12,597 nt of DNA from Synergistaceae bacterium (GTDB lineage: Bacteria > Synergistota > Synergistia > Synergistales > Synergistaceae). Each line of letters starts with the position of its first letter. Positions within the stretch are counted from its first letter, which is position 1. Shown one piece after another: positions 5,241-12,597 of the stretch. The position numbers and the translations under genes were made by a program. The notes below the pieces were generated by a model that was not told the origin of the DNA, made no database searches, and saw only the letters and a list, made by a program, of their open reading frames with translations. The stretch is taken from the NCBI GenBank assembly GCA_031264605.1, contig JAISDQ010000018.1:1-12597 (forward strand). Direction: 5' to 3'.

Positions 5241-6750
5241 ACGAATGCCCCCTCGCCCGATCCATAGCGCCTATCGCGTATTTCATTATGGTCTCCTGAG
5301 AAAATTCGTCCCTTTTCAGCTCTCCGGTAACAGTTCCCTGGCTCATCACGTATATGCGGTCGCACATGCCCAGGAGTTCCGGGAGGTCCGACGATATCAT
5401 CACTATAGCCTTGCCGTCCTTCACCAGTTCCGTCATCAGGCGGTATATCTCGTATTTCGCGCCCACGTCGATGCCCCGCGTCGGTTCGTCCAGTATCAGT
5501 ATGTCAGGATCGCGCAGCATCCACTTCGCCAGCAGCACCTTCTGCTGATTGCCCCCGGAAAGCGAGCCTATCGGCGTATCGAGCGACGGCGTCTTGACCC
5601 TCATCCTGTCGAAAATTCGTCCGACGAGCGAATTTTCCTCGGACGAGTGTAAATATCCGCCGTATATCATGCGCTCCAGGCTGGCGAGCGAACAGTTTTC
5701 CCTCACGCTCCGCATCGGAATCAGTCCGTATCGCCTGCGGTCCTCAGAGAGCATCGCGATGCCGTTTTTGATGCTGTCCGCCGGGTGCGTTATGCGCGCC
5801 GCGCGCCCGTGAACCTTCACCGTCCCTCCACTGATTTCGTCGAGACCGAACATGGCCCGCGCGACCTCGGTGCGCCCCGCGCCCATAAGGCCCGCGAAGC
5901 CCACTATTTCGCCCCGCCGCGCGCGGAAGGTCACGTTCCTGAACGCCTCGCCGGATATGCCGTCCGCCTCCAGAATATCCTCACCTAATGGCACGGATTC
6001 CTTGGGGTAGCTGTTTTCCAGTTTGCGTCCGACCATCAGGGATATCACCGCGTCGATGCTGAACTCCGACGCGTCCCGCGTCCCGACCGCCTTGCCGTCG
6101 CGGAATACCGTTATCTCGTCCGCTATGCGGAATATCTCGTCCAGTTTGTGGGAGATATAAATTATGCTGACGCCGCGCGCCTTCAGCGCCAGTATTTTTT
6201 TGAACAGGGCCTCGACCTCGCGCTGCGTTATCGCGGAAGTGGGCTCGTCCATTATTATGACGCTGCAATTCTTGGACACGGCCTTCGTTATCTCTAGCAT
6301 CTGTATGTCCGATACGGTCAGGTCTCGCAGTTTGGAGCCGGGCGAGTAAGGGAGCCCTTCGGACTGGAGCAGTTCGGCGGTGGCTTCGCGAATCGCCCTC
6401 CAGTCGACGCGCCCAAAATTGTTCACGGGCCATTCCCCAAGGAAAAAATTCTCCGCCACGGTAAGTTCCGGGATGTAATTGAGTTCCTGAAAAATCATGG
6501 ATATGCCGAGACGCCTGGCGTCGGACGGGGAATTTATCCTGACGGGGCGTTCGTCGACGTATATCTCGCCGGCGTCCGCCTGATACACGCCGTTTATTAT
6601 CTTCATGAGCGTGGACTTGCCCGCGCCGTTCTCCCCGCACAGAACATGCACCGACCCTTTCCTGACGGCAAAATCTATACCGTCGAGAGCCGTGACGCCG
6701 GGAAAGAGTTTGGTGATCCCCGCAACCCTGAGCCTGATTTCATTCGACAT
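5227..6750 (-). CDS. Sugar ABC transporter ATP-binding protein, fused double ATPase (RbsA/XylG/MglA-type)
   Basis: This 507-residue tandem ATPase matches the usual size of about 500. First half: Walker A GENGAGKST (39-47), Q-loop FQE (87-89), Walker B VIIMDEP (164-170) and switch His201. Its signature motif is LTVSDIQ (144-150) where relatives usually have LSVGQQQ. Second half: a degenerate Walker A GLMGAGRTE (287-295), normal in this family, then an intact LSGGNQQ (397-403) and ILILDEPTRGID. It drives import of the sugar bound by the periplasmic protein. It is the first gene of the operon; GAGG lies eight bases before the ATG. Confidence 0.95.
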   Translation of the reverse strand: MSNEIRLRVAGITKLFPGVTALDGIDFAVRKGSVHVLCGENGAGKSTLMKIINGVYQADAGEIYVDERPVRINSPSDARRLGISMIFQELNYIPELTVAENFFLGEWPVNNFGRVDWRAIREATAELLQSEGLPYSPGSKLRDLTVSDIQMLEITKAVSKNCSVIIMDEPTSAITQREVEALFKKILALKARGVSIIYISHKLDEIFRIADEITVFRDGKAVGTRDASEFSIDAVISLMVGRKLENSYPKESVPLGEDILEADGISGEAFRNVTFRARRGEIVGFAGLMGAGRTEVARAMFGLDEISGGTVKVHGRAARITHPADSIKNGIAMLSEDRRRYGLIPMRSVRENCSLASLERMIYGGYLHSSEENSLVGRIFDRMRVKTPSLDTPIGSLSGGNQQKVLLAKWMLRDPDILILDEPTRGIDVGAKYEIYRLMTELVKDGKAIVMISSDLPELLGMCDRIYVMSQGTVTGELKRDEFSQETIMKYAIGAMDRARGHSYGAA

Positions 6751-6818
6751 TGAGAACGCCTCAAACGCGCCGTCAGATTTTTTTATATCGACATTGTTGC
6801 ATTCAGAAACCGCGTAAA

Positions 6819-6847
6819 ATAATACAATTCAACCGCCGCCGTGTCAA
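6819..6847 (-). promoter_or_regulatory. Promoter of the sugar ABC/dehydrogenase operon
   Basis: On the minus strand TTGACA (6847-6842) and TATTAT (6824-6819) are spaced 17 bases apart. Transcription would start near 6812, about 60 nt before the ATPase start. No clear catabolite or LacI-type operator palindrome is seen nearby. Confidence 0.75.
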
Positions 6848-6880
6848 TAAACGCGGGCCGCCCGCGGACGGCGGTTTATT
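6846..6880 (-). terminator. Probable terminator of the HD-GYP gene, abutting the next promoter
   Basis: CGCGGG and CCCGCG (6852-6857, 6861-6866) form a 6-bp stem with a 3-nt loop, followed on the minus strand by TTTATT. Outer AATAAAC/GTTTATT arms (6846-6852, 6874-6880) can extend the structure. The trailing T run merges into the -35 box of the sugar operon promoter. Confidence 0.55.
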
Positions 6881-6896
6881 GCGGGACAGGCCGTTT

Positions 6897-7988
6897 TCAA
6901 ACTCTGAAACTATCCACGGATCGCCGGAAACAGTCCACTATGGCGGGGTCGAAGTGAGTGCCGCTTCCGTCCAGAATGATCCTGACGGCTTCCTCGTGAG
7001 AGAAGGCTTTCTTGTACGGGCGTTCGGAAATCAAGGCGTCGTATACGTCGGCGACGGCCATGAGCCTGCCCTGAAGCGGTATGTCATGCTCTCTCAATCC
7101 TTTCGGATAGCCCGAGCCGTCCCATTTTTCGTGGTGAGTCCCGGCAAATATCCTGGCATATTCGAGGAAGGAACTCTCCGAGGTTCCGCGGCATATCTTG
7201 TCGATGATCCTGACGCCGAAAACGGTGTGCCGCTTTATCTCCTCGAATTCCTCGAAGGTAAGTTTGCCGGGTTTCAGCAATATGCTGTCGCTTATCGATA
7301 TTTTTCCGGCGTCGTGCAATTGCGACGACTGAACGAGCAGCCTCATATTCCACGCGCTTATTTCGTCCGCGTACACTCCCGCGTTCCGCAGGGAGTCAGC
7401 CAATATTCCGATCCATTTCTGCGTTCTCAGAACATGTCCTCCGGTAGTGTCGTCCCGGCTCTCCACGAGGTCGGCCAAAGTATTGAGGATTGTGTTCTGA
7501 AGCTCCACCACCTTCGACACCTCTTCTCTCACCATTCTTTTCAGGTTTTCGTTGAAATTCTGCAGCTCGGTTTTCTGGCGTTCGAGAGTTCTTCGCTGCG
7601 ATTCCATCGTGAGGTGAATTTCGACCCTTTTCAGGAGAGCGTGAGGTTCGAACGGTTTGGTTATGTAGTCGACGGCTCCGAGGGAGAGGCCCGCCGCCTC
7701 GCTCTCTGGATCGTTGCGGGCGGTCACGAATATTACGGGTATATCGCTGGTACTCGCGTTTCTCTTCAGGAGTTTCAGCGCCTCGATCCCGTCAGTGTCG
7801 GGCATGTTGATATCGAGAATTATCAGGGAGGGCTGTCTTGTATCGAGCAGCTCGAACATTTTTTTAGCGGAAGGAACGGTAAACACGTCGTAAATGTCCG
7901 ACAGGATATTCTTGGCGAATTTGAGATTCGTTATGTCGTCGTCGACTATCATCACTACTGTTCGGTGAGGTTTCAAGTGTCCGTTCAT
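6897..7988 (-). CDS. Response regulator with HD-GYP cyclic-di-GMP phosphodiesterase domain
   Basis: This 363-residue cytoplasmic protein has a receiver domain at about 8-125: acidic pocket Asp16-18, phosphoacceptor Asp59 in LIILDINMPDTDG, the conserved Thr in FVTARND, and Lys in ITKPFEP. A coiled linker (about 125-170, many Gln/Glu/Lys/Arg) leads to an HD-GYP domain. That domain has GGHVLRTQ, the metal-binding HD in QLHDAGKI, HHEKWDGSGYP (the GYP signature) and ADVYDAL. Proteins of this make-up hydrolyse c-di-GMP when phosphorylated. The start overlaps the stop of the preceding 95-aa gene as ATGA, so the pair is co-translated. The cognate kinase is not in the window. Confidence 0.93.
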   Translation of the reverse strand: MNGHLKPHRTVVMIVDDDITNLKFAKNILSDIYDVFTVPSAKKMFELLDTRQPSLIILDINMPDTDGIEALKLLKRNASTSDIPVIFVTARNDPESEAAGLSLGAVDYITKPFEPHALLKRVEIHLTMESQRRTLERQKTELQNFNENLKRMVREEVSKVVELQNTILNTLADLVESRDDTTGGHVLRTQKWIGILADSLRNAGVYADEISAWNMRLLVQSSQLHDAGKISISDSILLKPGKLTFEEFEEIKRHTVFGVRIIDKICRGTSESSFLEYARIFAGTHHEKWDGSGYPKGLREHDIPLQGRLMAVADVYDALISERPYKKAFSHEEAVRIILDGSGTHFDPAIVDCFRRSVDSFRV

Positions 7989-8272
7989 GGTTTCGCGTCC
8001 TTTATGAGAGTTTCGACCACATCCGACGCTTCCTCGAAGTCGGAGACGAGAACGTAGTCGGAAATTCGCGTTATCGCGTCACTGGCCGCGCGTTCGGGGT
8101 GTATGCGGGCAAATTTTTCGAGCATCGCGTCGATGACGCCTATATCACGCCCATCAAGCGCCGCTTTCTGTATCGACAGCTCCTCGCTACTGGGCGAGCG
8201 TTCTTCCCCGGTTCTTTCACCGGCCCGCGCTTCCAGCGCCTGTTTTATATTATCCGTTATTCTTTGGATCAT
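7985..8272 (-). CDS. Small protein resembling the C-terminal tail of hybrid sensor kinases
   Basis: This 95-residue protein has no membrane segment. The stretch from about 33 to 92 (IQKAALDGRDIGVIDAMLEKF ... VSDFEEASDVVETLIKD) looks like the helical segment found at the end of many hybrid histidine kinases after their receiver/HPt region. No histidine in it is clearly an HPt phosphosite. It ends in an ATGA overlap with the HD-GYP regulator, suggesting it modulates or docks that protein. No ribosome binding site precedes the ATG. The frame stays open upstream to about 8363 and still reads protein-like (FTHISEKNDTFIA) but offers no standard start, so this may be the stub of a longer lost gene. 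Confidence 0.65.
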   Translation of the reverse strand: MIQRITDNIKQALEARAGERTGEERSPSSEELSIQKAALDGRDIGVIDAMLEKFARIHPERAASDAITRISDYVLVSDFEEASDVVETLIKDAKP

Positions 8273-8329
8273 TGCAATAAAGGTATCATTTTTTTCGCTT
8301 ATGTGCGTGAAGGCGGGACATGCATAAAA

Positions 8330-8338
8330 TGGTATAAT
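8330..8338 (+). promoter_or_regulatory. Extended -10 element upstream of the DMT transporter gene
   Basis: TGGTATAAT gives a perfect -10 at 8333-8338 with an extended TG motif. There is no recognisable -35. It sits 47 bases before the ATG of the transporter gene and would serve the three-gene plus-strand run. Confidence 0.5.
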
Positions 8339-8384
8339 CTGAAATATGCCGGCATTTTAAAGAGAGGGGAGGGGACGCGCGCAG

Positions 8385-9305
8385 ATGAAGCTGAAGAGTG
8401 TCCTCGCTCCGGAAGCTATTTCGGAGCGAAACGCGGTCGCCGAAATCCTCCTGTGCGTCCTGTTCTGGGGAGTGTCCTTCGCGGGCATGAAAATCGCGGT
8501 CGCCCGCGTCGAGCCGCTGCTCGCGGTGTGGCTTCGGATATTCCTGGGCTTGTTTTTGATAGTTCCCGCCGCGCGTTACAGGGGCGAGTCGCGAAGGCCC
8601 TTTCGCGACGAAGCCGTTCCGCTGCTCGTTCTCGCTTTTCTGGGCATAGTCTTTCACCAGAATATTCAGTTCGCTGGAATGCGCAGCGCGGGAGTCGCCA
8701 ATTCCAACTGGATGATAGCCGCGACTCCGGCCGCGGTAGCGGTATTGGGCATAGTTTTTTTGAAGGAGCGCGTAAACGCCGCCGCGGTATTGGGGTTGTT
8801 GTTCGCGGGAATAGGCGTATTGCTCGTCATCGGGCTGGGAACGAAAGGGTTTGAAATATTCGCGACGGGCGGAACCGGAGACCTGCTGATCGCCGCGAGC
8901 GCCGTCAACTGGGCCGTGTTCCAGGTAATGTCGCGCAAATTGCTGCGCGGATGCTCTCCCACGTTCGCCATACTCTGGATGAATATTTTCGCGTTTCTCA
9001 TGCAGTCACTGGCGGTGTTCGTCTTTTGGCCGCAGGATTTTTGGGGATTGCTGCACGTTCCGATGCGCGACTGGTGCGTGATCCTGTTCCTGGGGTGCGT
9101 ATGTTCGGGCTTGTGCTATGTTCTGTGGTACGACGGGCTGTCGGTGCTGACGGCGGCCCGCGTGTCGGCTTTCCAGTTCCTTCAGCCGGCGGTGGGCGTT
9201 ATTGTGGCGTATTTTTTCATGGGAGAACGGTTCACGCCCTATATTTACGCGGGCGGAGCCATGATTTTGGCTGGGGTGTGGCTGATAAACAATGCGAAAG
9301 ATTAA
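8385..9305 (+). CDS. EamA/DMT-family exporter
   Basis: This 306-residue integral membrane protein has about ten hydrophobic helices in two EamA repeats (about 14-150 and 165-300). The first repeat opens with LLCVLFWGVSFAGMKIA and holds SAGVANSNWMIAATPAAVAVLGIVFLKERV; the second has the matching end SAFQFLQPAVGVIVAYFFMGERFTPYIYAGGAMILAGVWL. The helix-plus-ER pattern (FLKER, FMGER) is diagnostic of the family. Members export amino acids, sugars or other metabolites; the substrate is not predictable here. GGGGAGGGG precedes the ATG by about ten bases. Its end overlaps the exonuclease gene by 14 bp. Confidence 0.92.
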   Translation: MKLKSVLAPEAISERNAVAEILLCVLFWGVSFAGMKIAVARVEPLLAVWLRIFLGLFLIVPAARYRGESRRPFRDEAVPLLVLAFLGIVFHQNIQFAGMRSAGVANSNWMIAATPAAVAVLGIVFLKERVNAAAVLGLLFAGIGVLLVIGLGTKGFEIFATGGTGDLLIAASAVNWAVFQVMSRKLLRGCSPTFAILWMNIFAFLMQSLAVFVFWPQDFWGLLHVPMRDWCVILFLGCVCSGLCYVLWYDGLSVLTAARVSAFQFLQPAVGVIVAYFFMGERFTPYIYAGGAMILAGVWLINNAKD

Positions 9306-10083
9306 AATATCGACTTTCAACGTCAATTCTATCAAAGCGCGCCTGCCCATACTGCACGGTTTTCTGACGGGCGGCGGCGCGCCGGATATCCTGTGTTTTC
9401 AGGAGACGAAATGTCAGGACGAGGATTTTCCGCTCGATTTCTTCGAAAACCTCGGTTATCGGTGTTCCTTCAGCGGAATGAAATCGTACAACGGAGTGGC
9501 GGTAGCGTCGCGCGAACGGCCCTCTTGCGTCGCCGCCGGATTCGGCGACGGCTCGGATTCAGAGCAGGATCGCGCGCGGATTTTGAGAGCTTCGTTCGGG
9601 GATTTGGACGTGGTCTGTACCTACGTACCGCAGGGAAAATCCATGGACAGCCCCGATTTCGCGTACAAAAAACAATTCCTGGCGCGGATTCGGGCCCTGT
9701 TCGAACGCGACTACAGCCTGGACGGTAAAATGCTCTGGACGGGCGACCTGAACGTGATCCCCGCCGATATCGATGTAGTACATCCCGAAAACAAACGCGA
9801 TCACGTCTGCGTCTGCGGCGAGATACGCGCCGCGCTCGAATCGGTCACGTCGTGGGGGCTTGCGGACGTGTTCCGAAAGCACAGGCCGCAGGCGGGCGAA
9901 TTTTCTTTTTGGGACTACAGGGTGAAGGACGCTTTCGCGAGAAACATCGGCTGGCGGCTGGATCATATGTTCGCTACGCCGGGACTGGAGCGTCATTCCG
10001 TCGACGCTTACGTCGTGCGCAAGCTGCGAGCCATGGAACGCCCCTCCGACCATACCGCCGTGACGGGCGTGTTCGAAATATAG
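9292..10083 (+). CDS. xthA: Exonuclease III / AP endonuclease
   Basis: This 263-residue protein is close to E. coli ExoIII (268). All catalytic motifs are present: FNVNS (Asn10), QETK (metal-binding Glu38), TYVPQG, GDLNVIP, WRLDHMF and SDHTAV. The enzyme cleaves DNA 5' of abasic sites and removes 3' blocking groups in base excision repair. The start lies 14 bp inside the transporter gene, with a weak GGGGTG upstream, so it depends on coupled translation. Housekeeping gene; nothing unusual in it. Confidence 0.95.
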   Translation: MRKIKISTFNVNSIKARLPILHGFLTGGGAPDILCFQETKCQDEDFPLDFFENLGYRCSFSGMKSYNGVAVASRERPSCVAAGFGDGSDSEQDRARILRASFGDLDVVCTYVPQGKSMDSPDFAYKKQFLARIRALFERDYSLDGKMLWTGDLNVIPADIDVVHPENKRDHVCVCGEIRAALESVTSWGLADVFRKHRPQAGEFSFWDYRVKDAFARNIGWRLDHMFATPGLERHSVDAYVVRKLRAMERPSDHTAVTGVFEI

Positions 10084-10087
10084 CCGC

Positions 10088-10996
10088 ATGGCTCGAATTC
10101 TGGCGGAAGCCGCCCTGCCCGCCACAATGGGAGAATGGGTGCAGGGCTGGATAGGCGGCGGGGAATCACTCGTCAGCCTCGTGGTCTCCTGGAGCGGCGC
10201 CGTCGAGTTGCGCGCGCCGGACGCGAGGGATGTTTTAAACCCGTGCGGGGAGAAATCGCTTCGCGCGTTCGGAGAGGCGAAGAAAATTTTCGCCGGAAGC
10301 ACCGCGGGGGTATTTCCGGAGGGAAGTTCGATAAACGTCATAAACCCGCTTCCCACGACAAGAGGGCTCGCGACTTCCACAATGGACGTCGCCGGAACTT
10401 TCGCCGCCTGCGCCGCTCACGCCGGGGCGGAACTCTCCGAGGAGCGGCTTTTTTCTCTGTGCGCGTCCGTAGAGCCGAGCGATGGTATAATGTTCAATGG
10501 CCTCGCCCTGGTAGACCATGTAAAAGGCGAACTCATAGAACGGCTTCCCGGGCCTCCGCCAATGACGCTCGTGGCGGTCATTCCTCGGCGAACGCTGGAT
10601 ACTGACAGCTACAGGCATGATGTTTTGGCGTTGGAAGCGCTGCGGGGGTATTCGCGCGAGCATGAACGCGCATACGATATTTTGAAGCGCGGTCTCGCGG
10701 CGGGCGACGCCGCGTTGGTGGCGTCCGCCGCCACCCTGTCCGCGGAAATACAGCAGAGAGTGACGCCCAAGGAGGAATGGGACTCGCTCATGGAGGCTCG
10801 CCGCCTCACCGGCGCGATAGGGATCGCGGCGGCCCATTCGGGCACAGCCTCCGGGCTTCTGTACGCGCCATCGGACAAATTCGGCGCTGAACTGGCCGAA
10901 AAATGGCTGGCGGACGCTTTACGGGCCGGAGAGACGGGCGTGACGATAAGGCGGACGTCGGTCCGCGGCGGCGGGTTTTTCTCGAAAAAAAGGTAA
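10088..10996 (+). CDS. pduX: GHMP kinase, PduX-like L-threonine kinase (cobalamin nucleotide-loop arm)
   Basis: This 302-residue soluble GHMP-family kinase has PATMGEWVQGWIGGGESLVS at 11-30 (PduX relatives read P-T-GE-VQG). The ATP loop PLPTTRGLATSTMD (87-100) replaces the usual PLPRGKGMASSTAD. EPSDGIMFNGLALVDH lies at 129-144, followed by LDTDSY at 170-175. PduX phosphorylates L-threonine to O-phosphothreonine, precursor of the aminopropanol linker of adenosylcobalamin; the decarboxylase CobD and other cob genes are not in this window. The ATG follows the xthA stop by 4 bp, so it is part of the same transcript. The KG to RG change in the loop is conservative. A related GHMP kinase of another specificity is the main alternative. 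Confidence 0.82.
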   Translation: MARILAEAALPATMGEWVQGWIGGGESLVSLVVSWSGAVELRAPDARDVLNPCGEKSLRAFGEAKKIFAGSTAGVFPEGSSINVINPLPTTRGLATSTMDVAGTFAACAAHAGAELSEERLFSLCASVEPSDGIMFNGLALVDHVKGELIERLPGPPPMTLVAVIPRRTLDTDSYRHDVLALEALRGYSREHERAYDILKRGLAAGDAALVASAATLSAEIQQRVTPKEEWDSLMEARRLTGAIGIAAAHSGTASGLLYAPSDKFGAELAEKWLADALRAGETGVTIRRTSVRGGGFFSKKR

Positions 10997-11054
10997 ATCC
11001 GTGCATGGCCGAAACGGTTGATATACGGCAATAAAACATATTCGACGATAAAAC

Positions 11055-11083
11055 TTGAAATTTCAGATAATTGTATATATTAT
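11055..11083 (+). promoter_or_regulatory. Promoter of the zinc-ribbon/proline-rich gene
   Basis: TTGAAA (11055-11060) and TATTAT (11078-11083) are spaced 17 bases apart in a locally very AT-rich stretch, so the gene is transcribed separately from the xthA/pduX run. The leader to the ATG is about 60 nt. Confidence 0.7.
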
Positions 11084-11148
11084 ATTTCTAATATTCGCAA
11101 GTGAATCGGCGGACGCCGAGGTTATCGTGTCCGAAGGGGAGTTAGAGG

Positions 11149-12372
11149 ATGAAAAAATGCACCCGCTGCAACAATGTAATAGATTGGGATAAGCCTTTTT
11201 GCCCGTTATGCGGAGGCTCAGTGACGGACGCGCCGAACTTTCCGAAAGCGGAACCGGGCGCTCCCGCGGTGGTGGAAAAAATAAGTTTCCCCCAGAGGGA
11301 ACCCGCGTCCGTTCCGCCGCCGCCGGCAATTTTCCCGCCGGTTCCGTCGCCGGGGCAAGCGGCGGTTCCCCCTCTCGTTCCGCCCGCCCCCCCGCTTGCG
11401 CCGGCCGCGCCGCCAATGGTTCCGCCGTTCGCGCAAGTACAAGCGCCGGTTCCCGCGGTTCCGCCCGTTTCGCCTCCCACGGTAAGAGTGCCGGTTCCGC
11501 CGGTACAGGCACAGACTCCGCCGCCTCCGCCGGTACCTATGCCGCCTGCCGTGCCGAAGCCTGTCGCCGCGCCGCCGCTGCCGCGCGCTGTTCCGCCTGT
11601 CCCACCGGCCCCTCAGGCCGGACTGTTCAGTCAAATCCATCAGACGCCCGGCATTTCGGTTCCGCCGGCGCCGCCTCTGGCCGATGCCATATCTCAAATA
11701 CACCATGCCGCCGCCGTACCAGCGCCGCCTTCTCCACCGTCTCCCCCCCAGAGCGGAGGCTTTTTTTCGCAGATACATAAGCCCTCGGCGACGCCGTACC
11801 GCCCCGCTCACGCGGCCGAACCTTCGGAAGAACCGCTGATCGCGTTTCCCAAATCCGGAGCGCCTTCGCCCTCCGGCGCGAACGCGGAGCCTCATGACAG
11901 ACATAGCGCGCCGCCGCCGCGTTCGCGCGTCACGTTTCAGGATTTAACCGACAGAAACGACGGAAGCGAGGCCGCGCTCGGCAACGCCTTGGAGGCATTG
12001 CTGAAAACAGGGCCTCCCGTCGATTTCGCCCCGCCGCCGCCTGCGACGCCGCCGCCGTTTTTCATACCGGCCGCGGACGAGGAAGAAGCGTCACTGCCGT
12101 TCGCCGTGGAGCCTTTCGGCGGCGATAGCCCGGAAAAAGACGTTCTTCCGCCAAACCTCGCCGAGATAATGGGGATCAATTCTCTCGCTGATTTGAGCAA
12201 TAACGCGGGGGAAACCGTTCCCAAAACGGCGCCGCAGACGCCTCTCAAACCGCAAGTCCCGCCGCCGCCCGCGCGGGACGTCATACCCGACTTGCCCGAA
12301 GATAAGCCGAACGTACGCCCATTGGGCGACGACAATGATTTTCTCAAGATGTTTCCGGGCGTCGGAGGTTAA
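11149..12372 (+). CDS. Zinc-ribbon, proline-rich protein with three SQIH motifs; function unknown
   Basis: I do not recognise a named family for the whole 407-residue protein. It begins with a zinc ribbon, C4-x2-C7 and C18-x2-C21 (KKCTRC ... FCPLCGG). Residues about 50-205 are Pro/Ala/Val-rich and certainly disordered. SQIH occurs three times (161-164, 182-185, 207-210), twice after F, each flanked by prolines. A more ordinary segment follows (VTFQDLTDRNDGSEAALGNALEALLKTGPP, 261-290), then an acidic patch (DEEE, 310-313), LAEIMGINSLADLS (337-350) and the ending DDNDFLKMFPGVGG. There is no signal peptide or membrane span, so it should be cytoplasmic. AGAGG touches the ATG and GGGGAG lies about 10 bases upstream. 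GC-rich proline codons cause open frames on all strands here; this frame alone has the promoter, ribosome site and zinc ribbon. Confidence 0.85.
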   Translation: MKKCTRCNNVIDWDKPFCPLCGGSVTDAPNFPKAEPGAPAVVEKISFPQREPASVPPPPAIFPPVPSPGQAAVPPLVPPAPPLAPAAPPMVPPFAQVQAPVPAVPPVSPPTVRVPVPPVQAQTPPPPPVPMPPAVPKPVAAPPLPRAVPPVPPAPQAGLFSQIHQTPGISVPPAPPLADAISQIHHAAAVPAPPSPPSPPQSGGFFSQIHKPSATPYRPAHAAEPSEEPLIAFPKSGAPSPSGANAEPHDRHSAPPPRSRVTFQDLTDRNDGSEAALGNALEALLKTGPPVDFAPPPPATPPPFFIPAADEEEASLPFAVEPFGGDSPEKDVLPPNLAEIMGINSLADLSNNAGETVPKTAPQTPLKPQVPPPPARDVIPDLPEDKPNVRPLGDDNDFLKMFPGVGG

Positions 12373-12386
12373 TCTCCCTGTTTTTT
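12364..12386 (+). terminator. Weak terminator overlapping the stop codon of the zinc-ribbon gene
   Basis: GGAG (12364-12367) pairs with CTCC (12374-12377) around the stop codon and is followed by CTG and six T residues. The stem is only 4 bp, so strength is doubtful. Confidence 0.35.
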
Positions 12387-12597
12387 AATTTTTCGGCGAG
12401 ATGATTTTTTCAGGGCACGGACAGCACTCGTTAAACAAAAAATACGAGCGCTTTTCGGAAGTTTACCTAAAAACAAACAAATACAGAAAAAGAACGAGGC
12501 TTCCCTCTTCGCGAAAATCTGAGCGGGAGAACGGCGAGTTCGCGTTACCGTCAAGGCGCGCGCCGAGCGTGAAAAAGCGCGGTATGGTTTGGCGTAT
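12387..12597. other. Right-end stretch without a supportable gene
   Basis: An imperfect stem (gcactcgt 12424-12431 with acgagcgc 12444-12451, one mismatch, 12-nt loop) followed by TTTT could be a back-up terminator. The remainder shows no gene; a 61-codon minus-strand frame here is basic, low-complexity and lacks a ribosome site. Confidence 0.4.

Noticed and set aside
11320..11620. Tandem DNA repeat or CRISPR-like array in the CCGCC-rich stretch
   Set aside because: The periodicity is irregular and explained by proline codons; no fixed repeat-spacer units.
11218..11904. Arginine-rich 228-codon minus-strand frame opposite the proline-rich gene
   Set aside because: It is the complement of repeated proline/alanine codons; no start signals, and the plus-strand gene has a promoter, ribosome site and zinc ribbon.
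12369..12554. 61-codon minus-strand open frame at the right end
   Set aside because: Basic low-complexity sequence without a ribosome site or family resemblance, overlapping probable terminators.

Overview
The window reads as a chromosomal segment of an anaerobic, diderm (Gram-negative-type) bacterium of moderately high GC. The sugar-binding protein has a cleavable signal peptide but no lipobox cysteine, which points to a periplasm. A nitrogenase-like gene, a PduX-type threonine kinase and an HD-GYP regulator fit a fermentative gut or digester organism. Synergistota is my best guess from gene content and style, but nothing here proves the phylum.

Layout. Positions 1-512 (minus) hold the 5' part of a nitrogenase component-1-like gene. 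It has a near-consensus promoter at 622-649, and a perfect 12-bp palindrome fills most of the spacer between -35 and -10. Positions 650-2060 form an accessory patch. A PIN-domain gene and a small partner gene (1129-1780, minus, visibly more AT-rich than their neighbours) lie between two direct copies of the last ~170 bp of a polyol dehydrogenase gene plus its 3' flank (913-1113 and 2030-2230, about 93% identical, no gaps). The distal copy is a dead fragment with an in-frame stop. The intact dehydrogenase (2062-3099) follows.

Positions 2062-6750 (minus) are one catabolic operon, transcribed as ATPase, permease, periplasmic binding protein, then zinc-dependent polyol dehydrogenase. A consensus promoter lies at 6819-6847. 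Together they import a pentose, polyol or similar sugar by an RbsABC-type transporter and oxidise a sugar alcohol in the cytoplasm. Positions 6897-8272 (minus) carry a REC-HD-GYP regulator, preceded by a 95-aa protein that resembles the tail of hybrid sensor kinases.

Positions 8385-10996 (plus) are a tight three-gene run: a DMT-family exporter, exonuclease III, and a PduX-like GHMP kinase for cobalamin biosynthesis. Positions 11149-12372 (plus) encode an unusual protein with an N-terminal zinc ribbon, a very proline-rich middle containing three SQIH motifs, and an acidic C-terminus. It has its own promoter at 11055-11083. The last ~210 bases hold no gene I can support.

The two signals most worth a second look are the PIN cassette flanked by a long duplication of its host gene's 3' end, and the zinc-ribbon/polyproline/SQIH protein.
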